From JACKBC01 sp041391125 (GTDB lineage Bacteria > Chloroflexota > Anaerolineae > Caldilineales > Caldilineaceae), in NCBI GenBank assembly GCA_041391125.1, contig JAWKON010000013.1, forward strand, positions 96,999 to 160,998: a stretch of DNA of 64,000 nucleotides, given 5' to 3'. Shown piece after piece: positions 9,716 through 18,764 of the stretch. The position numbers were made by a program, and so were the translations under genes. Every line of letters begins with the position of its first letter. The stretch's first letter is position 1. Under the pieces are notes generated by a model, which saw only the letters and a program-made list of their open reading frames with translations, was not told where the DNA came from and searched no databases.

Positions 9716-10255
9716 ATGGCGCTTGTCCTTGAAAATATAGATCTTGGAAATATAGATCTCAAGAATATAGATGAAGAAGTCGCTCCGGAGGAATTAGCGG
9801 AAATGGGTTCATTTAATCATGGCTATTTGCAGCTAAAAATCGGCGCCTACTTTTTGAGCCTGCCGCATCTAACCCCAACATCCGAATTCAGCCTGGATAT
9901 TTCAGAGATCGCCAAGCTGTCTGAAATCGAATGGACGCAGACGCCCAACTCACTGGATCCTGATATTGCTGTCTATCTTGGATGGTCTGTGGACTTCAAC
10001 AACGATGTGCTGCGCAGCAAACAGATGCCAGCGCTGGCCATCGAAATATTGTCGCCGCGACAGGGAGTCCAGACGCTGGTTGATAAGTTTAGGGTCTATT
10101 TTGCCCTGGGCGTCCAATCTTGCTGGCTCGTCTATCCATACGCACAGGCCATTGCTGTTTATCATGCACCAGATGATTTTACGCTTTTTGCACAGGGTGA
10201 CCTAGTTGACGATGTGGTCGATGTAAATTTGCCATTGAATGAAATATTTAGCTAA
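9716..10255 (+). CDS. Uma2 family endonuclease (DUF820)
   Basis: The 179-residue protein shows the Uma2 restriction-endonuclease-like core: PDIAVYLG (catalytic Asp, about residue 83), then AIEILSPRQ (catalytic Glu, about residue 105) and the usual DKFRVYFALGVQSCWLVYP block. The ATG at 9716 is favoured over TTG 9710 because AGGAGG is six bases upstream. Uma2 genes are abundant in Cyanobacteria and Chloroflexota; their cellular role is not established. The first 20 residues contain a small tandem of ENIDLGNIDLKNID. Confidence 0.8.
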   Translation: MALVLENIDLGNIDLKNIDEEVAPEELAEMGSFNHGYLQLKIGAYFLSLPHLTPTSEFSLDISEIAKLSEIEWTQTPNSLDPDIAVYLGWSVDFNNDVLRSKQMPALAIEILSPRQGVQTLVDKFRVYFALGVQSCWLVYPYAQAIAVYHAPDDFTLFAQGDLVDDVVDVNLPLNEIFS

Positions 10256-10387
10256 TGCCCTGCTATTTCTCGACAATCCAGTCAGTATATTGAAATCTTT
10301 TGAACAACCTTCGGTGCAGCAACTATAGTATACTCTCTTGCGGCTGGCATGGCTGCTTTTTATTTTGCAACGGCAGGAATATTTATC

Positions 10388-10783
10388 ATGGCAGGCATTC
10401 ATGATTTGACCAAGCTTTTGAAATTTATGTCGCCGCAACTTATGGATGGCGAGTTTGTCATTTGCACGGTGAGCGGAAAATTGGCAGACTATCTGCATTT
10501 GGAACCGCTGGGGACTTTTCAGGAACGCGAAGGCGCGACTTTGGTGCTTGAGAAGGGAAATGCCGTCAAAGGAAAACTAACTTTTGAAAGCACCTTCAAA
10601 ATGATAACATTAACCGTGCATTCAAGTCTGGACGCGGTCGGGTTGACAGCCGCCGTATCCACCAAACTGGCTTCTAAAGGCATTAGCGCCAACGTGATAG
10701 CTGCGTACTATCATGATCATATTTTTGTGCAAAGTGAAAAAGCCGAAATGGCCCTGTCTGCTCTGGAAGAGCTTTGTAAATAA
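10388..10783 (+). CDS. ACT domain-containing protein (COG3602-like)
   Basis: The 131-residue protein begins MAGIHDLTKLLKFMSPQL, typical of the small ACT-domain family of COG3602. Its second half (residues 65-131) contains an ACT-like beta-alpha-beta pattern with SLDAVGLTAAVSTKLASKGI. I use ATG 10388 rather than an upstream frame start at 10349 because family members begin at this point. ACT domains bind amino acids or similar ligands; the ligand here is unknown. The pgi gene starts 24 bases downstream, so the two are probably co-transcribed. Confidence 0.7.
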   Translation: MAGIHDLTKLLKFMSPQLMDGEFVICTVSGKLADYLHLEPLGTFQEREGATLVLEKGNAVKGKLTFESTFKMITLTVHSSLDAVGLTAAVSTKLASKGISANVIAAYYHDHIFVQSEKAEMALSALEELCK

Positions 10784-10807
10784 TCGTAATATTTTTAGGA
10801 GTATTGT

Positions 10808-12448
10808 ATGTCTCAATTAACCGAGAGCAGCGCCTGGCGCGCGCTGACTGCGCATCAAGCCGAAATGCAAAACGTGCAGATGCGCGATCTGTTCGCCGAT
10901 GACCTGACGCGCTTTGAGCGCTTTGCGCTGCGCTTTGACGATATTTTGTTCGACTATTCGAAAAATCGCATTACGCCGCAGACCATGGATCTTTTGCTGG
11001 ATCTGGCGCGGCAGCAGGAGGTGGAGCAGAAAATCGCCGCCATGTTTAGCGGCCAAAAAATCAACACCACCGAAGATCGGGCCGTGCTGCACGTGGCGCT
11101 GCGCAACCGCGCCAACCGGCCCATTCTGGTTGATGGCCAGGACGTGATGCCGGAAGTCAACGCGGTGCTGGCCAAGATGCGCCGCTTTAGCGAGGCCGTA
11201 CGTTCCGGCGCCTGGACCGGCTACACCGGTCAGCCCATGACCGACATTGTCAACATCGGCATTGGCGGTTCGGACTTGGGTCCCAAAATGGTGACCCAGG
11301 CGCTGGCGCATTACGCCCAGCCGGGGCTGCGCGTTCACTTTGTCTCCAATGTGGACGGCACGGACATGGCCGAGACGCTCAAGCAGGTGCGTCCGGAGAC
11401 GACGCTCTTTTTGGTGGCCTCTAAAACGTTCACCACCCAGGAGACGATGACCAATGCGCACACGGCGCGCAAATGGTTTCTGCAAGCGGCGGGCGATGAT
11501 AAAGCGGTGGCTAAACACTTTGCTGCGCTCTCAACCAATGCCCAAGGCGTGGCCGAGTTTGGTATTGACACCGAAAATATGTTTGAGTTTTGGGATTGGG
11601 TGGGGGGGCGCTATTCGCTCTGGTCCGCCATTGGGCTGTCGATTGCGCTTTACATTGGCATGGACAACTTCGAGGCGCTGCTGGGCGGCGCGCACAAGGT
11701 GGATGAATATTTCCGCACGACACCGCTGGCCGAGAACATCTCGGTGATCATGGCGCTGCTGGGCATTTGGTATAATAACTTTTGGAATGCGCAGAGCCAC
11801 GCCATTCTGCCCTATGACCAATACCTGCTCCACTTTGCCGACTACTTTCAGCAGGGCGACATGGAGAGCAACGGCAAACACGTGGACAAAAGCGGCGTCC
11901 GCGTCGATTACAGCACCGGTCCCATTATCTGGGGCCAGCCGGGCACCAACGGCCAGCACGCCTTCTATCAGCTCATCCACCAGGGGACCAAGCTGATCCC
12001 GTGCGATTTTCTGGCCCCCGCGCAGAGCCACAACCCGCTGGGCCAGCATCACCCGATTCTGCTTTCCAACTTCTTTGCGCAGACCGAAGCGCTGATGAAG
12101 GGCAAAACGCCCGACGAAGCCCGCGCCGAGCTGATGCGCGACGGCGTCAGCGGCGATCAACTGGCACTGCTGACGGCGGCCAAAACTTTTGAGGGCAACA
12201 AGCCGACCAACTCATTCCTCTTCCAAAAGCTGACGCCGGAGACGCTGGGCAGCCTGATCGCGCTCTATGAACACAAGATTTTCACCCAGGGCGCCATTTG
12301 GAACATCAACTCGTTTGACCAGATGGGGGTCGAGCTGGGCAAGCAGTTGGCCAAAGTGATTCTGCCCGAGTTAAACGGGGATTCTGAGGTTGAGACACAC
12401 GATTCTTCGACGAATGGGCTGATCAATTATTATAAAGAGTTACGGTGA
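10808..12448 (+). CDS. pgi: Glucose-6-phosphate isomerase
   Basis: The 546-residue protein is the long, E. coli/eukaryote-type phosphoglucose isomerase, which interconverts glucose 6-phosphate and fructose 6-phosphate in glycolysis and gluconeogenesis. Visible signatures are NIGIGGSDLGPKMV (about residue 149), the sugar-phosphate loop VASKTFTTQETMTN, GGRYSLWSAIGL, the conserved WGQPGTNGQHAFYQLIHQGT block (about residues 378-397) and FDQMGVELGK near the C-terminus. Length is normal. It follows the ACT-domain gene closely. I see no frameshift. Confidence 0.97.
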   Translation: MSQLTESSAWRALTAHQAEMQNVQMRDLFADDLTRFERFALRFDDILFDYSKNRITPQTMDLLLDLARQQEVEQKIAAMFSGQKINTTEDRAVLHVALRNRANRPILVDGQDVMPEVNAVLAKMRRFSEAVRSGAWTGYTGQPMTDIVNIGIGGSDLGPKMVTQALAHYAQPGLRVHFVSNVDGTDMAETLKQVRPETTLFLVASKTFTTQETMTNAHTARKWFLQAAGDDKAVAKHFAALSTNAQGVAEFGIDTENMFEFWDWVGGRYSLWSAIGLSIALYIGMDNFEALLGGAHKVDEYFRTTPLAENISVIMALLGIWYNNFWNAQSHAILPYDQYLLHFADYFQQGDMESNGKHVDKSGVRVDYSTGPIIWGQPGTNGQHAFYQLIHQGTKLIPCDFLAPAQSHNPLGQHHPILLSNFFAQTEALMKGKTPDEARAELMRDGVSGDQLALLTAAKTFEGNKPTNSFLFQKLTPETLGSLIALYEHKIFTQGAIWNINSFDQMGVELGKQLAKVILPELNGDSEVETHDSSTNGLINYYKELR

Positions 12449-12498
12449 CATATAAATTGAACTTGCCCTGTTTACCGCGCACCGTGTAAAATGATTTG

Positions 12499-12834
12499 AT
12501 GGATATCGCCTATCAACTTCAATGCAGTACATTTGAATTGGATGAAAACATGAATAATCTTGAGCTAAAGTTTCATCCACGCGAAACAGAGCGTGTGTGG
12601 ATTGATATTCCAACGGACACGTTGGAGTCGCTCAAGCAAATTGCAGAGAAATGGGATATGTCCGTTCAAGCCCTGTTCAAGTTTTATATTGGTCTAGAGC
12701 TGAGACAGGATTTAGCCCGCCAGTTTGGCGATAGAGTTTTGGAAACGACTGAGAAGGTGTTGACCAGGCATCTCCAATCCAAAGAAGAAATTCACTCCAT
12801 ACTCCGCGAGATTCGGGCGGAAACAGTCAAGTAA
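12499..12834 (+). CDS. Small hypothetical protein
   Basis: A 111-residue acidic, helical protein starting at ATG 12499; a later start at 12550 (MNNLELKFHP) is equally possible, and neither has a strong ribosome site. The middle (IPTDTLESLKQIAEKWDMSVQALFKFYIGLELR) looks like a short helix-turn-helix or ribbon-helix-helix type dimer, as in small antitoxins. No toxin gene is adjacent; the DUF983 gene follows 15 bases later. Not recognised as a named family. Confidence 0.5.
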   Translation: MDIAYQLQCSTFELDENMNNLELKFHPRETERVWIDIPTDTLESLKQIAEKWDMSVQALFKFYIGLELRQDLARQFGDRVLETTEKVLTRHLQSKEEIHSILREIRAETVK

Positions 12835-12849
12835 GGTATAACCAACGTC

Positions 12850-13191
12850 ATGCAACAGATCTCCGCTCCCGCCGCCATGGCGCGCTCCCTTTGTCCCAAG
12901 TGCCGCCAAGGGGCCGTTTTTAGCAGCTTTCTCAAAATGCACAAAAACTGCCCCGTCTGCGGCACTCAATTTGAGCGCGAACACGGTTTCTTCCTCATGG
13001 CCATCTTCATTGGCTATCTGCTCAACGCCTTTGTCTTTGCGCCCTTTGTACTCTACTTTTACTTCAATGACCGCTTGGGGCAAGCGATCATCCCGCTGAT
13101 GATTGCCATTATCATCTGCATCCCTATCACCTTTCGCTATTCGCGCATGGTCTGGCTTTACTTGGACCAGGCGCTGGATCCGCGGCAATAG
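12850..13191 (+). CDS. DUF983 family membrane protein
   Basis: The 113-residue protein has an N-terminal zinc-ribbon-like part with CPKCRQGAVF and CPVCGTQFE (residues 15-45). Two transmembrane helices follow (about 48-70 and 78-98), and the protein ends in a short basic tail. This is the DUF983 arrangement; some members act near cytochrome oxidase genes, but no oxidase gene is present here. It is followed by a strong terminator at 13226-13275. Confidence 0.75.
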   Translation: MQQISAPAAMARSLCPKCRQGAVFSSFLKMHKNCPVCGTQFEREHGFFLMAIFIGYLLNAFVFAPFVLYFYFNDRLGQAIIPLMIAIIICIPITFRYSRMVWLYLDQALDPRQ

Positions 13192-13225
13192 CGAAACTTG
13201 AAGTGGAAAATTATACTGCTGTTGG

Positions 13226-13275
13226 AAAAAGTGGCCGCTGCCGTTCACAAAGCGAACGGCAGCGGCCACTTTTTC
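13226..13275. terminator. Strong bidirectional terminator
   Basis: AAAAAGTGGCCGCTGCCGTTC (13226-13246) pairs perfectly with 13254-13275 around a seven-base loop, giving a 21-bp GC-rich stem with A-run and T-run on either side. It separates the DUF983 gene from the convergent SdrD-B protein gene ending at 13338. Confidence 0.9.
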
Positions 13276-13337
13276 ATTCAGACCTGAGTATAAAACCGTC
13301 TTGCACGTTGCGATAACCTCGCCCGCGCCTCTGCCAT

Positions 13338-16208
13338 TTATTGCACAACAACCGGTATATAAATCCGCATATCCAGCCCGGCTGGCTCCTCACCCTCGGG
13401 CAGGGCCGTGGGTATTTGCGGCCGGGTGACGACCACATCGCTGTCGTTGCCGCCGGGGCGCCCGCTGTCGTCGCTGAGCACCACGTTGTTGGCGATCTGT
13501 ACAACGGTGGTGGGCAACGCCGCGTCAATGCGCACGGCAAAGATCAGCGCACCGCTGGCGCCGGCGGCCAGCGCTCCTACGTTGAAAGTGCAGGTTGTGC
13601 CGGGCGTGACCTGATCGCCGGCGCACGTCCAGCCCGGCGTGCTGAGCGCGGGCAAGAAGGTGGTGTGGTCCGGCACCAGCTCGGTGACCACCACGCCAAT
13701 AGCGTCTCCGGCGCCCGTATTGGAAAAGACCAGCGTGTACGAAATGATGGAGCCGGGGAAGACCACGCCGCCGCCATCGCTCTTGTGGATGTGCAGGTCG
13801 GGCAAGGGCAGATAAAGTCCGGCGTCCACGGTCAGATTGGTTTCACCCGCGGCCAAAGTTACCAGAGGGCTGCGCCCCGTGGCGGGCGCCACGTCGCTGT
13901 CCGCTGCATCGTCCGCGCCTTGGTCGGCGGGGCTGAAGCTATAGTTGGCGGGCAGGTCCACGCCAATGCTGTAGCTACCCGCGGTCAATTGGGCAAAGAG
14001 ATAGTTGCCATTGGCGTCGGTTTGCATAGAATCCACCGGCTGCCCGGCCGCATTATAAAGGGTAACCGTCACACCAGCCAGGCCCGCTTCACCCACATCC
14101 TGGATGCCATTGTTGTTCTCGTCCAGCCAGACGCGGTCGCCGATGGCGCTCAGGTTGCCGGGCCGCGGCGGCACGTAAGCAAAATCCTGGTCCAGATCGG
14201 TGGGGGCGGCTTCGGTCAGCACGGTGACCGACTGGTTGTCCAGCGTGCCGTCCGGCTCGATGGAAGGCGCGTTGCAGGTATTGGGCAACGTGCCGCGATC
14301 AATGCTGACGGTGTATGCGCCCAGCGGCAGGTTTTCAAAAAGATAGGCGCCATTGGCGTCGGTCTGCGTGGCAGCGCTGATGGGGCCGCTGATCTGCACG
14401 GTTATGCCGGCCAGCCCTTCGCCCGCATCGGGCATGGCGTTACCGTCGGCGTCACACCAAATGGTGTCGCCAATGCGGCCCAAATTGGGCGTCGGCGGCA
14501 CATAGGCAAAATCCTGATCCAGATCAATGGGCGCCGTTGCGGTCAGCACGGTGACGGATTGGTTGTCCAGCGTGCCGTCGGGCTCGATGGATGGAATGTT
14601 GCAGGTGTTGGGCAGCGTACTGCGATCGACGCTGACGGTGTATTCACCCAGCGGCAGGTTGGGGAAGAGATAATTGCCGTTGACGTCGGTTTGCGTGCTG
14701 CCGCCCACTGGACCAACCAGCAGCACGGTGACTCCCTCAAGGCCCTCGCCCGCATCCGGCGCGCCGTTGCCGTTCATATCGCACCAGATGGTGTCGCCAA
14801 TGCTGCCCAGGTTGGGCGCCGGCGGCACATAGGCAAAGTCTTGGGTCAGATCATCGGGCAGCGTTTCGGTGATTAGCGTGATCGACTGGTTGTCCAGCGT
14901 GCCGTCGGGCTCGATGGACGGGATGTTGCAGGTGGTGGGCAACGTTGTGCGGTCCACGCTGACCGTGTATTCACCCAGCGGCAGGTTGCCAAAAAGATAG
15001 AGGCCATTGGCGTCGGTTTGGGTGGTGGCATTGATGGGGCCGCTCAAATTCACGGTAACGCCGGCTAAGCCCTCACTCGCATCCGGCGCGCCGTTGCCAT
15101 TCATGTCGCACCAGATGGTGTCGCCAATGCTGCCCACTTGGCTGGCGATGAGGCCCGCATCAATGGAGGGATCATAGTCACCGGCGGCCAGCGTGATGGA
15201 TGCGCTTTGGCCCGTAGTCGGGTTGGCGTTGCTATCAACCTGGGTGTTGGTGGAGGCGTTAGGCGTGGTGAAAAGATAGCCCTGGGGGCGCACAAAGCGG
15301 ACCGCATAAGTTCCCGGCGCTAAGTTGTCAAAGAGATAGTAACCCGACAGGCCGGTGGCGGGATCATCCATGGTTTGCGTGGTGGAAATCACCTGGCCCG
15401 CCTGGTCGTGCAGCTCCACGGTTACGCCGTTGAGACCGCTGTCGGCGCTTTCATTTTGAATGCCGTCGCCGTTTTGATCAATCCACACATAGTCGCCCAA
15501 GCTGGCCACGGCGCTGGGCCACGGCGTCACGTCCAGCCCGGCAATGGCGCCGCTGCCGGGCAGCAAAAAGACCAGCGACTGTACATTGGCAATGTTGACC
15601 ACGAACTCCTCATAACTGTTGTTGCCCAGCCCATTGGGTTGAAAAATCTGCCCGATCTGGGCGCCAGAGGGGTCGCGCATGAGAATGTCGAGCCCATTTT
15701 CTTCAATGTCCAAAAGTTGGAGCATATTCACCATGACCGGGCGGTTAAAGGTGAGCGTGATGATGCCGCCGGCGCGGTCGTCATTGGGGCCGCCGGCCGC
15801 CGGCGGCACGTTGGTGGGGATGATCAACGCGTTGCCCAACGGTTTGCAATTGGGGCCGAGACCGCCCGGTTCACCGCCCACGCCTTGGCCAGGTCCGCCG
15901 CCGGGGCAGGCCGTATTGGGCGCGCCCAAATCGGGATCGAAAGAGCCGGGATTGCCTGTGTCAAAGATCATGGCCACATTATTGGCGCCCTGGCTGGCCA
16001 CCGTAATATCCACGGTCAACGAGTCGACCGTTATGGAATTAACAATGTCTCCGCGCTGCAGCGGACCGCCATTATTGGCCGAAAAGTCGATGCGAATGGG
16101 GCCTTGGGCGTGGGCCGTCTGTGGGAGCGCAAACAGGAATAACAGGGTTAGCAGAAATGGGTAAATAAGCGGTTGGCGCTGCAGAAGCGCACTCGAGCTG
16201 AAATTCAT
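13338..16208 (-). CDS. Secreted SdrD B-like / DUF11 repeat surface protein
   Basis: The 956-residue protein starts at ATG 16208, with GAAGGAAG eight bases upstream; 16214 is an alternative. Residues 1-35 are a signal peptide ending TAHAQ. Residues about 35-245 form an unassigned beta-rich N-terminal domain. Then come SdrD-B/Cna-B-like units opening with GDYVWIDQNGDG, three near-identical units with GDTIWCD, one with GDRVWLDENNNG, and a C-terminal DUF11-type domain (residues about 810-930). The chain ends RIYIPVVVQ, similar to the tail of the other giant protein in this window. Acidic DxNxNGxxD loops suggest calcium binding. It is likely a cell-surface or secreted adhesive protein. The three-fold unit is repeated almost identically at DNA level (14146-15128). 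Confidence 0.85.
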   Translation of the reverse strand: MNFSSSALLQRQPLIYPFLLTLLFLFALPQTAHAQGPIRIDFSANNGGPLQRGDIVNSITVDSLTVDITVASQGANNVAMIFDTGNPGSFDPDLGAPNTACPGGGPGQGVGGEPGGLGPNCKPLGNALIIPTNVPPAAGGPNDDRAGGIITLTFNRPVMVNMLQLLDIEENGLDILMRDPSGAQIGQIFQPNGLGNNSYEEFVVNIANVQSLVFLLPGSGAIAGLDVTPWPSAVASLGDYVWIDQNGDGIQNESADSGLNGVTVELHDQAGQVISTTQTMDDPATGLSGYYLFDNLAPGTYAVRFVRPQGYLFTTPNASTNTQVDSNANPTTGQSASITLAAGDYDPSIDAGLIASQVGSIGDTIWCDMNGNGAPDASEGLAGVTVNLSGPINATTQTDANGLYLFGNLPLGEYTVSVDRTTLPTTCNIPSIEPDGTLDNQSITLITETLPDDLTQDFAYVPPAPNLGSIGDTIWCDMNGNGAPDAGEGLEGVTVLLVGPVGGSTQTDVNGNYLFPNLPLGEYTVSVDRSTLPNTCNIPSIEPDGTLDNQSVTVLTATAPIDLDQDFAYVPPTPNLGRIGDTIWCDADGNAMPDAGEGLAGITVQISGPISAATQTDANGAYLFENLPLGAYTVSIDRGTLPNTCNAPSIEPDGTLDNQSVTVLTEAAPTDLDQDFAYVPPRPGNLSAIGDRVWLDENNNGIQDVGEAGLAGVTVTLYNAAGQPVDSMQTDANGNYLFAQLTAGSYSIGVDLPANYSFSPADQGADDAADSDVAPATGRSPLVTLAAGETNLTVDAGLYLPLPDLHIHKSDGGGVVFPGSIISYTLVFSNTGAGDAIGVVVTELVPDHTTFLPALSTPGWTCAGDQVTPGTTCTFNVGALAAGASGALIFAVRIDAALPTTVVQIANNVVLSDDSGRPGGNDSDVVVTRPQIPTALPEGEEPAGLDMRIYIPVVVQ
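14146..15128. repeat. Three tandem ~327-bp coding repeats
   Basis: Three units start at about 14146, 14475 and 14801 (next boundary about 15128). Each encodes about 109 residues with GDTIWCD at the start, TLPNTCN or TLPTTCN in the middle and QDFAYVPP at the end. DNA identity between units is visibly high, which suggests recent duplication and makes unit number prone to change by recombination or to misassembly. Confidence 0.85.
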
Positions 16209-16607
16209 AGTCATCTTCCTTCTTGGACAGCGTGTAAAATTACTTTTAGATTTGAGACCCATCAGCTCTCACAAAGCGGACAGGTCTGGCAACCAACTTA
16301 TTTCACACGGTCACTTAGACTCGAAAGAACGGGCGAGATTGCCGAGCGGCATATGGAGGTTGGCCGGGAGTGTCAGTATGACGAAGGATTAATAAAATCT
16401 GCGCGACTTTATGGACGGACTCCTATCAACAAGAAATAACAGGAAAATTATACTGCAATTTGTTCCGCACTTTTCTTAAAATATTCAAAAAAATTGTGGT
16501 AAATAAGGTGGATAAAACCTTATGTCAAGTTGTGTGGCGGCAGCGTTACAGAGTAGCAACACATATCTATATTGCCACTCTGCAACTTTGCCGCCTTGTC
16601 TTATGTG
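16209..16607. other. Gap without a supported gene
   Basis: About 400 bases between the SdrD-B gene start and the M42 peptidase stop. The part near 16440-16520 is AT-rich and could hold the promoter of the minus-strand SdrD-B gene nearer 16250. I see no hairpin, RNA gene or convincing open frame. Confidence 0.4.
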
Positions 16608-17651
16608 TTACGCACTGCGTTGGGCGCATACATACGCGCAAAGCCATGCCGTTAAGTGCTCAATATCGCCGAGATGGCCGGTCTCAAAGGGGGTATGGGT
16701 ATAGCGAGCCGGGAAAGCCACCAGCGCGCTCGGAATATCGGCCTTCATAAAAGCGGCGCCATCGCTGCCAAATGAGCCAAATACGGCGTGCTGAATGGGA
16801 ATGTTGGCTTTCTGCGCCACTTGTTCCAGTCGCGCCGTCAGAGCATGATCATAGTGGGTCAGCGCGTCTTTGTGGACCAGCACCGGACCCGCCCCCAAAT
16901 GCAGCGGCATGGCGTCATAGGCCACGCCCGGAATGTCGCCGGCCAACCCAATCTCCAGCGCAATGGCTTCATCAAACTGCTCGTGGGCCACCAACGCACT
17001 GGCCCCTACCAGCCCAATTTCTTCCTGCACCGTGCAGGCCAACGTTAGCTGGCAGGTCAGCTCTTCGCGCTGCACGCGGCGCAATATTTCGGTCAGCACG
17101 GCCAGCAGCGCCCGGTCGTCCAATGCTTTGCCCACTACGTGCGGCCCAAATTGCTCAGTCGAAGCGTCCCAAATGACGCGGGTGCCAGGGGTAACGCCCA
17201 GCGCCAGCAGCTCCGCCCGTGAAAGACCGGTGTCCACCCAAAAATCGCGCCAGTTGAGTTCCACCGGCTCCGGCAGCGCCAGCGAGGCCAGGTGACCGGT
17301 GGTGGTGGCAATGACGCCGGGGATCACCCCGCTGCGCGCCAAAATTTTGACCCGTTGGCCGATCGTAAAACTATTGCGCAGCCCGTAGGCGCGCTGCCAT
17401 CCCTGCCCATTGGCCAGCCACAGAAAGCCCTGCGGGTCGATGGCGCGCACCAGGTAACACAGCTCATCGGCGTGCGCCGCCAGCAACACCTTGGGGCCAC
17501 TGCCGCCCACGCGCGCCAACAGGTTGCCCACCTTGGTGCGCTCTACGGGCGCCCCTTCGGCGCGCCACAACTGCTCCATGTGGTTGAGCACAATTTCTTC
17601 TTGACCCACTGGGCCAACCAGTTCGGTTAGTTCTTTTATCAAATTAAACAT
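16608..17651 (-). CDS. M42 family metallopeptidase (glutamyl aminopeptidase type)
   Basis: The 347-residue protein has the M42 aminopeptidase layout. Metal-ligand segments in order are AAHADELCYLV (His, about residue 60), GKALDDRALL (bridging Asp, about residue 175), TVQEEIGLVGA (catalytic and ligand Glu, about residue 208), ALEIGLAGD (ligand position, Glu where many members have Asp, about residue 231), and RYTHTPFE (last His, about residue 318). These enzymes are cytosolic, form dodecamers and remove N-terminal residues from peptides. The start has AAGGGG nine bases upstream. A hairpin separates it from the purine nucleoside phosphorylase gene, so it is likely transcribed separately. Confidence 0.88.
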   Translation of the reverse strand: MFNLIKELTELVGPVGQEEIVLNHMEQLWRAEGAPVERTKVGNLLARVGGSGPKVLLAAHADELCYLVRAIDPQGFLWLANGQGWQRAYGLRNSFTIGQRVKILARSGVIPGVIATTTGHLASLALPEPVELNWRDFWVDTGLSRAELLALGVTPGTRVIWDASTEQFGPHVVGKALDDRALLAVLTEILRRVQREELTCQLTLACTVQEEIGLVGASALVAHEQFDEAIALEIGLAGDIPGVAYDAMPLHLGAGPVLVHKDALTHYDHALTARLEQVAQKANIPIQHAVFGSFGSDGAAFMKADIPSALVAFPARYTHTPFETGHLGDIEHLTAWLCAYVCAQRSA

Positions 17652-17786
17652 GCTTAATTCCCCTTATAGGATGTACGAAACTCGCAAAATCTTTCAGTTC
17701 AATTTCATGCCAATTAAAAAAGCATTTCGATCTGCTCTATTTCAGCCGAAAATAGGCCGCGTGGCAAATTGAAATGCTTTTTATGT

Positions 17787-17860
17787 GATCAACAGATTTT
17801 AGAGATTGCATAGATTTTTTCTTCGTAATCTATCAAATCTGTAAATTCTGTTGGTTGATT
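17787..17860. repeat. Hairpin of the AATCTGT word family
   Basis: GATCAACAGATTTTAGAGATT and following bases on the left are mirrored by AATCTATCAAATCTGTAAATTCTG and TTGGTTGAT on the right (17827-17859). The pairing has small slips. A second small stem, AAAAAGCATTTC (about 17718) with GAAATGCTTTTT (about 17771), lies beside it and may be the terminator of the phosphorylase gene. Confidence 0.6.
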
Positions 17861-17877
17861 TTACTTATCCTAGAGCA

Positions 17878-18729
17878 CTATAACCTGGCCAGTAGCGTCA
17901 GCAGCAGTTTGATGAGCCGGGGGACAATGATTTTGCCCGCTTCGTTGACTTCTTCGTGGGTGGGTTCGGCGTCAAAATCGATCTGGTCGATACAAACGTT
18001 GGTAATGGTGCTAATGCCCAGTACCTTCATGCCGGCGTGGTGGGCCACAATGGCCTCTGGCACGGTGCTCATGCCCACAGCGTCGGCGCCAATGGTGCGC
18101 AAATAGCGGATCTCCGCTGGCGTTTCAAAATTGGGGCCAGCCAACGCTGCGTATACACCGTGCCGCAGCGTCAGCCCGATTGCGGCGGCGGCGGCATCCG
18201 CCAGTTGCCGCAGTTCCCGCGTGTAGGCCCGGTTCATGGCGGGGAAGCGCACGCCAAATTCATCCTGATTAGGCCCGCGCAGTGGATTGTTACCCGACAT
18301 CCCCAACAGATTGAGATGGTCGTCAATTACCATCAAGTCACCGACCTGAAACGCCTTGTTGACGCCCCCTGCCGCGTTGGTCAAAATCAGCGTCTCGATG
18401 CCTAGCCGCTGCATCACGCGCACGGGCAGCGTCAACTGCTGCATGGTGTAGCCTTCATAAAAGTGAAAGCGCCCCTGCATGACGCAAACATTTTGGCCGG
18501 CCAACTGGCCAATCACCAAGCGGCCGGCATGGCCCTGCACCGTGCTCACCGGAAAATGCGGAATTTCCGCATAGGGCAGCACCACGGCATCCGCCACCTG
18601 ATCGGCCAAAGGACCAAGCCCGCTGCCCAAAATTAGGCCAACGCGCGGCTGAACGCTGCTGCGCTGACGGATAAAATCGGCCGCTTCCGCATACGCAGCA
18701 AGCGAAAATTCTGGTTCTATGGAGGTCAC
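17878..18729 (-). CDS. punA: Purine nucleoside phosphorylase (PNP-I, trimeric type)
   Basis: The 283-residue protein matches low-molecular-mass trimeric purine nucleoside phosphorylase, which splits inosine or guanosine with phosphate in purine salvage. Features are GLILGSGLGPLAD (phosphate loop, about residue 31), VQGHAGRLVIG, FHFYEGY, LTNAAGGVN (about residue 116), the PNP signature around GPNFETPAEIRYLR (about residue 197) and VGMSTVPEAIVAHH, STITNVCI. The start is GTG 18729, 35 bases after the recombinase stop. With hypoxanthine phosphoribosyltransferase at 38490-39090 the organism can salvage purines by this route. Confidence 0.93.
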   Translation of the reverse strand: MTSIEPEFSLAAYAEAADFIRQRSSVQPRVGLILGSGLGPLADQVADAVVLPYAEIPHFPVSTVQGHAGRLVIGQLAGQNVCVMQGRFHFYEGYTMQQLTLPVRVMQRLGIETLILTNAAGGVNKAFQVGDLMVIDDHLNLLGMSGNNPLRGPNQDEFGVRFPAMNRAYTRELRQLADAAAAAIGLTLRHGVYAALAGPNFETPAEIRYLRTIGADAVGMSTVPEAIVAHHAGMKVLGISTITNVCIDQIDFDAEPTHEEVNEAGKIIVPRLIKLLLTLLARL

Positions 18730-18764
18730 TTTTGCCCGTGCCTTGGTTGATTGGTACGAAAGAT

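Noticed and set aside
13341..14876. 511-codon plus-strand frame opposite the SdrD-B gene
   Set aside because: It mirrors the repeat structure of the minus-strand gene, has no recognisable domain and lacks a start signal.
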